Shown here: in pieces, positions 60,484 to 64,000 of the stretch
Position numbering within the stretch: the first letter of the stretch is position 1
Layout: every line of letters starts with the position of its first letter
Source of the DNA: an uncultured Cedecea sp.
GTDB lineage: Bacteria; Pseudomonadota; Gammaproteobacteria; Enterobacterales; Enterobacteriaceae
DNA: 64,000 nt
Reading direction: 5' to 3'
NCBI RefSeq assembly: GCF_947498825.1
Contig: NZ_CANMLV010000014.1
Location: 1 to 64,000, forward strand
Translations under genes and position numbers: made by a program
Notes under the pieces: model-generated
The model's database searches: none
Told to the model about the DNA's origin: nothing
What the model saw: only the letters and a program-made list of their open reading frames with translations

Positions 60484-61764
60484 ATGGCGAATCAAAGCAT
60501 CATTAAATCAGCCGATGAAAATATCGCTGATGCGCAGGAAGTCCCTGAAAAAGTAAATTGGTTAATTCCAATCGGGTTATTTTCCTGCGTTTTACTCGCA
60601 TTTTTCGACAAAATCAGTATCGCGGCACTCTTTTCCGACGAAAAATTTCAGCGAGCATTAGGAATCGATTTTGATCCCACTCGTTTAGGTCTGCTGATGA
60701 GCGCATTTTTATTCGCTTATGGCGTTTCATCCATGCTACTGAGCGGCATTGGCGACCGTTTTCATCCGACAAAAATGCTGCTATTCATGATCAGTAGTTG
60801 GTGCATTTTAATGATATTTATGGGATTTACCCATCATTACGGCACCATGATTTTTCTTCGCGTCTTACTTGGTATCGCAGAAGGCCCCCTGCTGGCTATT
60901 GCCTATGCCATTATTCGTCGAACCTTTCCGCCGAAAATGCAAGCTCGCGCAACCATGCTTTGGTTACTGGGCACGCCATTAGGCGCTGCGCTCGGATTCC
61001 CTATTTCATTGTATTTATTAAATAATTTTGGATGGCAAAGTACTTTTTTCGTTATGGCGGCTTTCACCGTCCCGGTTTGGTGGCTCGTCATTATTGGTAT
61101 TCGTCATCCCAATTTAGTCAATCGTAACGCGCAGCTAAAAACCCCTTCAGGAGAAGCCCCCCCTGCAGAGCAGCAGGCAGCCCTGAAGACGGATAAAAAG
61201 CGCTTATACCAGAGCCGCGACTTTTGGATTATCTGCATATTTAATATCGCATTTTTGGTCTATCTCTGGGGGATGAATGGTTGGCTACCCAGCTATTTGA
61301 TAATTGGGAAATCTATTCATCTGGAACATGCAGGTATTCTTTCCTCTCTGCCTTTTATTGCCATGTTGTTTGGTGAAGCAATCGGCGCGTGGTTGTCAGA
61401 TCGCTACGATCGTAGAGCGTTAGTCTGCTTTATTTCTTTACTCGGTGCCGTACTGGGACTGGCAGGGGTTCTTTTCTTAACAAGTACTTACAGCATTATC
61501 CTGATGATGTCATTCAGCATGTGTATGTGGGGGGCTGGCGCGCCCAATATCTTTGCCCTACTGGCTAAAGCTACACCAAAACAGGTCAGCGCCCATGCCG
61601 GTGGCATCTTTAACGGATTAGGAAATCTTGCCGGAGCCGCAGCGCCTCTGCTTATGGGCATCCTGATCACCCTCACTCATACCATGGATAGCGGGCTGTT
61701 ATTTATCGTCATCATTGGTCTGGTGGGTAGTTTGCTGCTACTGCCATTACTTAAAAAATACTAA
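60484..61764 (+). CDS. MFS transporter
   Basis: 426-residue major facilitator with about 12 transmembrane helices. The signature after helix 2 (SGIGDRFHPTKML) and a second half starting near residue 245 are visible, with the long loop at residues 215-240 between helices 6 and 7. It resembles anion:cation-symporter-type uptake carriers such as those for aromatic acids, and is probably the uptake system for the substrate of this cluster. Confidence 0.85.
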   Translation: MANQSIIKSADENIADAQEVPEKVNWLIPIGLFSCVLLAFFDKISIAALFSDEKFQRALGIDFDPTRLGLLMSAFLFAYGVSSMLLSGIGDRFHPTKMLLFMISSWCILMIFMGFTHHYGTMIFLRVLLGIAEGPLLAIAYAIIRRTFPPKMQARATMLWLLGTPLGAALGFPISLYLLNNFGWQSTFFVMAAFTVPVWWLVIIGIRHPNLVNRNAQLKTPSGEAPPAEQQAALKTDKKRLYQSRDFWIICIFNIAFLVYLWGMNGWLPSYLIIGKSIHLEHAGILSSLPFIAMLFGEAIGAWLSDRYDRRALVCFISLLGAVLGLAGVLFLTSTYSIILMMSFSMCMWGAGAPNIFALLAKATPKQVSAHAGGIFNGLGNLAGAAAPLLMGILITLTHTMDSGLLFIVIIGLVGSLLLLPLLKKY

Positions 61765-61789
61765 ACACTGTCTTTCAGGAGATAACGCT

Positions 61790-62302
61790 ATGTCACAACC
61801 TCAAATCAAACCACAGGGTATTTCAATGGCGGAATGGATTGAGTCCAGAGTCGCCCGTCTTGAAGGCCGTAAATATGATTGGAACGCGTTGAAATTCCAG
61901 GCTGATTACGACGCTAAATATCGTCGCGCGCAAATGCGCTATATCGGAACGGGCGCCACGGGTGTGGCCAATGACGTCAATACCGTTGCTGCGGAAAACT
62001 TCACCTTTTCGACCATGGTGCTGCCATCAAAATGTGAAGGTCCCCTGCACTTACACCCTGATGTCGAAGAAGTTTTCTTTATGCTCAAAGGGACAATAAC
62101 GCTTTTTATCAAAGACGGTGACGAAGAGTATGAAACGGTCCTGAAAGAACGTGACTTAATTTCTGTTCCGGCCGGGATCTATCGCGGTTTATTTAACCAT
62201 GGCGAAGAAGAAGCCCTGATGTGCGTGATGATTGGGACACAAAAACCGGCTATTCCAACCTATCCGGAAGATCATCCTTTATCAAAAATTAAACGCGGAT
62301 AA
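61790..62302 (+). CDS. Cupin-domain protein
   Basis: 170 residues. A single cupin fold with metal-ligand motif GPLHLHPDVEEVFFML near residue 83 and the second motif near GLFNHGEE. The N-terminal ~40 residues are helical. ATG at 61790 has AGGAGA. It could be a small dioxygenase, isomerase or regulatory sensor; the sequence does not decide. Confidence 0.75.
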   Translation: MSQPQIKPQGISMAEWIESRVARLEGRKYDWNALKFQADYDAKYRRAQMRYIGTGATGVANDVNTVAAENFTFSTMVLPSKCEGPLHLHPDVEEVFFMLKGTITLFIKDGDEEYETVLKERDLISVPAGIYRGLFNHGEEEALMCVMIGTQKPAIPTYPEDHPLSKIKRG

Positions 62303-62317
62303 CAGGAGAAGCCAGAG

Positions 62318-63160
62318 ATGAGTCTGTCCATTAAACATCTACCGGAACTGCAACTGGGCGATTTTAGTCAATACCGTCTTAGCTGGAGGGAAGCGGGACA
62401 AGGTGATGCGGTGGTATTACTTCACGGTATCAGTTCAAGCTCCGCATCATGGATTTCACAACTGACAGCCTCATCACTGACCGACAGCTATCATCTCTAT
62501 TGCTGGGATGCCCCCGGTTATATGAACAGTACAGAACTGGACACCACAACACCCGTTGCTCTCGATTACGCCGATGCCCTGGAGGCTTTTCTGGATGGAT
62601 TGGGAGTGCAGCAAGTCGTATTAATCGGCCACTCCCTGGGCGCACTGATGGCCTGTGCATTTGCCTCTTTGCATCCACACCGGGTTAACGGCCTGTTTCT
62701 TGCCGACCCGGCACAAGGCTACGCGACGAAAAACCTCGAAGAACGTAACCGTGTGTACAGCCAAAGGCACGACATTGTCTTTAAGTCAGGTATCGCAGCC
62801 TGGGCACAGCACCGCGCTGCCGCGCTGCTATCACCCGACGCAACGCCTGAAAAAATCGAATGGGTCAAAAATATTATGGGCAAGCTTAATCCGCAAGGTT
62901 TTCTGTCCGCAGCATGGATGCTGGCCCATGACGATATCAGTTTGTATTTAAATGCCTATACCGGGCCACTTGAAATGCTCGTCGGCGCAGAAGACACCAT
63001 TACGTCACCGTCACAAGTCAGTCTGTTAGCGCAACAGAAACAGTGCCCGGTGTCAGTTATCTCAGGAGCAGGCCACGCCAGCTATCTTGATCAACCTGAA
63101 GCATTTAATCGCCAGTTAACACGTTTTTTATCGATAGCTTCGCAAAGGAAATCCTCATGA
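62318..63160 (+). CDS. Alpha/beta-hydrolase, C-C bond hydrolase-like
   Basis: 280 residues. Oxyanion segment LLHGISSSSAS near residue 34, nucleophile GHSLGAL near residue 107, acidic residue in VGAEDTITSP near residue 227, and His in GAGHASYLDQPEAF near residue 248. It resembles meta-cleavage product hydrolases (BphD/MhpC type), which fits an enzyme acting after extradiol cleavage. Its stop overlaps the next start (ATGA). Confidence 0.82.
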   Translation: MSLSIKHLPELQLGDFSQYRLSWREAGQGDAVVLLHGISSSSASWISQLTASSLTDSYHLYCWDAPGYMNSTELDTTTPVALDYADALEAFLDGLGVQQVVLIGHSLGALMACAFASLHPHRVNGLFLADPAQGYATKNLEERNRVYSQRHDIVFKSGIAAWAQHRAAALLSPDATPEKIEWVKNIMGKLNPQGFLSAAWMLAHDDISLYLNAYTGPLEMLVGAEDTITSPSQVSLLAQQKQCPVSVISGAGHASYLDQPEAFNRQLTRFLSIASQRKSS

Positions 63161-63951
63161 ATTTACAGCTAATGAACCGGGTTGCCGTCGTGACGGGAGG
63201 AAGCTCAGGTATTGGTTTTGCGACAGTCAAATTGTTACTTGATGAAGGGTGCAAAGTCGCTTTTTGTGGCCGGAATATTGATAAATTACAGGCTGCCAAA
63301 GATGAATTAACCGCTCTCTATCCACAAGGACGATTTATAACCGCATCCTGTGACGTATTAGATAAAACGCAAACAGAAGGTTTTGCAGAACAGGTTCGCC
63401 AGCAATACGGGCAAGTTGATTTACTGATTAACAACGCCGGACAAGGCTACGTCGCGAATTTTGCCGATACGCCAGAAGAAGCCTGGCTTAATGAAACCCG
63501 TCTGAAATTGTTTGGGGTTATTCATCCGGTGAATGCCTTTCTGCCGCTTTTAGAACAATCAGATATTGCTTCAATCACCTGCGTTAACTCTTTACTCGCA
63601 CTGCAACCCGAGCCGCACATGGTGGCAACCTCCGCTGCGAGAGCCGCACTATTAAATATGACATTAAACCTTTCCAAGACATTGTTACCCAAGAAAATTC
63701 GTGTCAATTCCATTCTGCTCGGCATGGTTGAGTCTGAGCAGTGGTATCGCCGCTTCGAAAACCGTAGCGACAAAGATTTAAGCTGGGAGCAATGGATAAG
63801 CAATATTGCCAAAAACCGAGGTATTCCCATGCAACGGTTAGGTAAGCCTGAAGAGCCTGCGCGTGCATTGGTTTTTCTGGCTTCCCCTATGGCCTCTTTT
63901 ACCTCAGGTGCGGCTTTAGATGTTTCTGGCGGTTTTGCTCATCACATTTAA
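63157..63951 (+). CDS. SDR family protein with altered catalytic motif
   Basis: 264 residues. The nucleotide-binding TGGSSGIGFATVK near residue 13 and NNAGQGY near residue 92 are normal. The usual Tyr-x3-Lys is not seen: the segment reads HMVATSAARAAL where YxxxK is expected. Some SDRs carry this variant, so it may act on an unusual substrate or be structural. It overlaps the hydrolase gene by 4 bases and is the last complete gene. Confidence 0.8.
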   Translation: MNLQLMNRVAVVTGGSSGIGFATVKLLLDEGCKVAFCGRNIDKLQAAKDELTALYPQGRFITASCDVLDKTQTEGFAEQVRQQYGQVDLLINNAGQGYVANFADTPEEAWLNETRLKLFGVIHPVNAFLPLLEQSDIASITCVNSLLALQPEPHMVATSAARAALLNMTLNLSKTLLPKKIRVNSILLGMVESEQWYRRFENRSDKDLSWEQWISNIAKNRGIPMQRLGKPEEPARALVFLASPMASFTSGAALDVSGGFAHHI

Positions 63952-63962
63952 GGGATTTTAAT

Positions 63963-64000
63963 ATGAAAACGTTAATGCTTATTGGCTATGGTGCAATGGC
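63963..64000 (+). CDS. Start of an aspartate-dehydrogenase-like gene (cut by window end)
   Basis: Only 12 full codons are present (MKTLMLIGYGAM), beginning at an ATG. The GxGAMA dinucleotide motif at the N-terminus matches L-aspartate dehydrogenase (NadX) family proteins, but so short a piece allows other Rossmann enzymes. It continues the catabolic operon. Confidence 0.45.
   Translation, partial: MKTLMLIGYGAM

Noticed and set aside
46833..64000. Direct repeat of the tRNA-Phe 3' end (attR)
   Set aside because: No second copy of the tRNA end was found in the window.

Overview
The window is chromosomal DNA from a member of the Enterobacterales. It carries an E. coli-like backbone in nearly the E. 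coli order: tktA, loiP, speB, speA, yqgB, metK, sprT, endA, rsmE, gshB, yqgE, ruvX, yggR, yggS, yggT, yggU, rdgB, hemW, yggN, yggL, trmB, mutY, yggX, mltC, speC and tRNA-Phe. Many products match E. coli proteins in length and motif. The species cannot be named from sequence alone.

Accessory blocks sit between these backbone genes. (1) 3.2-6.2 kb: a LysR regulator, a DoxX protein, a glutathionyl-hydroquinone reductase and an esterase, between loiP and speB. (2) 10-12.6 kb: a LemA / DUF2207 membrane pair between yqgB and metK. (3) 14.4-25.8 kb: after a HAD phosphatase, a complete terZABCDE tellurite/stress cluster. It is divergent from a five-gene module predicted to make a small molecule (ATP-grasp, phosphoribosyltransferase, HAD, StiP/PELOTA-type phosphoribosyltransferase, CitE-like lyase) and a terW-like regulator. 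The StiP-type gene is split by a frameshift. (4) 35.2-39.4 kb: a remnant of a ParD-like antitoxin, then a GntR regulator divergent from an alpha-glucoside PTS transporter and 6-phospho-alpha-glucosidase. (5) Downstream of tRNA-Phe (46.8 kb to the end): foreign-looking metabolic genes.

The post-tRNA region has two parts. The first (47-53.6 kb) holds a hotdog-fold protein, a LysR gene and a YdiF-type CoA-transferase that have both lost their 5' ends at one junction, an (R)-specific enoyl-CoA hydratase, a FabV/TER-type trans-2-enoyl reductase and a second full-length phosphotransacetylase. This could reduce short-chain enoyl-CoA and conserve the acyl group as acyl-phosphate. The second (54.7 kb to the end) is a catabolic cluster with a Rieske ferredoxin, a small recombinase-like helix-turn-helix protein, a Rieske oxygenase without a beta subunit, two SDR dehydrogenases, an IclR regulator, a two-domain VOC (extradiol-type) dioxygenase, a ferredoxin reductase, an MFS importer, a cupin, an alpha/beta hydrolase and the start of an aspartate-dehydrogenase-like gene. 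It reads as an uptake, ring hydroxylation, dehydrogenation, ring cleavage and hydrolysis pathway for an unidentified aromatic or similar compound. Two copies of a 16-bp palindrome lie upstream of the first gene.

Smaller signals include candidate leader peptides with good ribosome-binding sites and nearby hairpins upstream of both polyamine operons (yqgB-speA and speC), two copies of a ~140-bp dispersed repeat with inverted ends, and a 48-bp near-perfect palindrome between the HAD gene and terE. No IS element, integrase, rRNA or CRISPR array was found.
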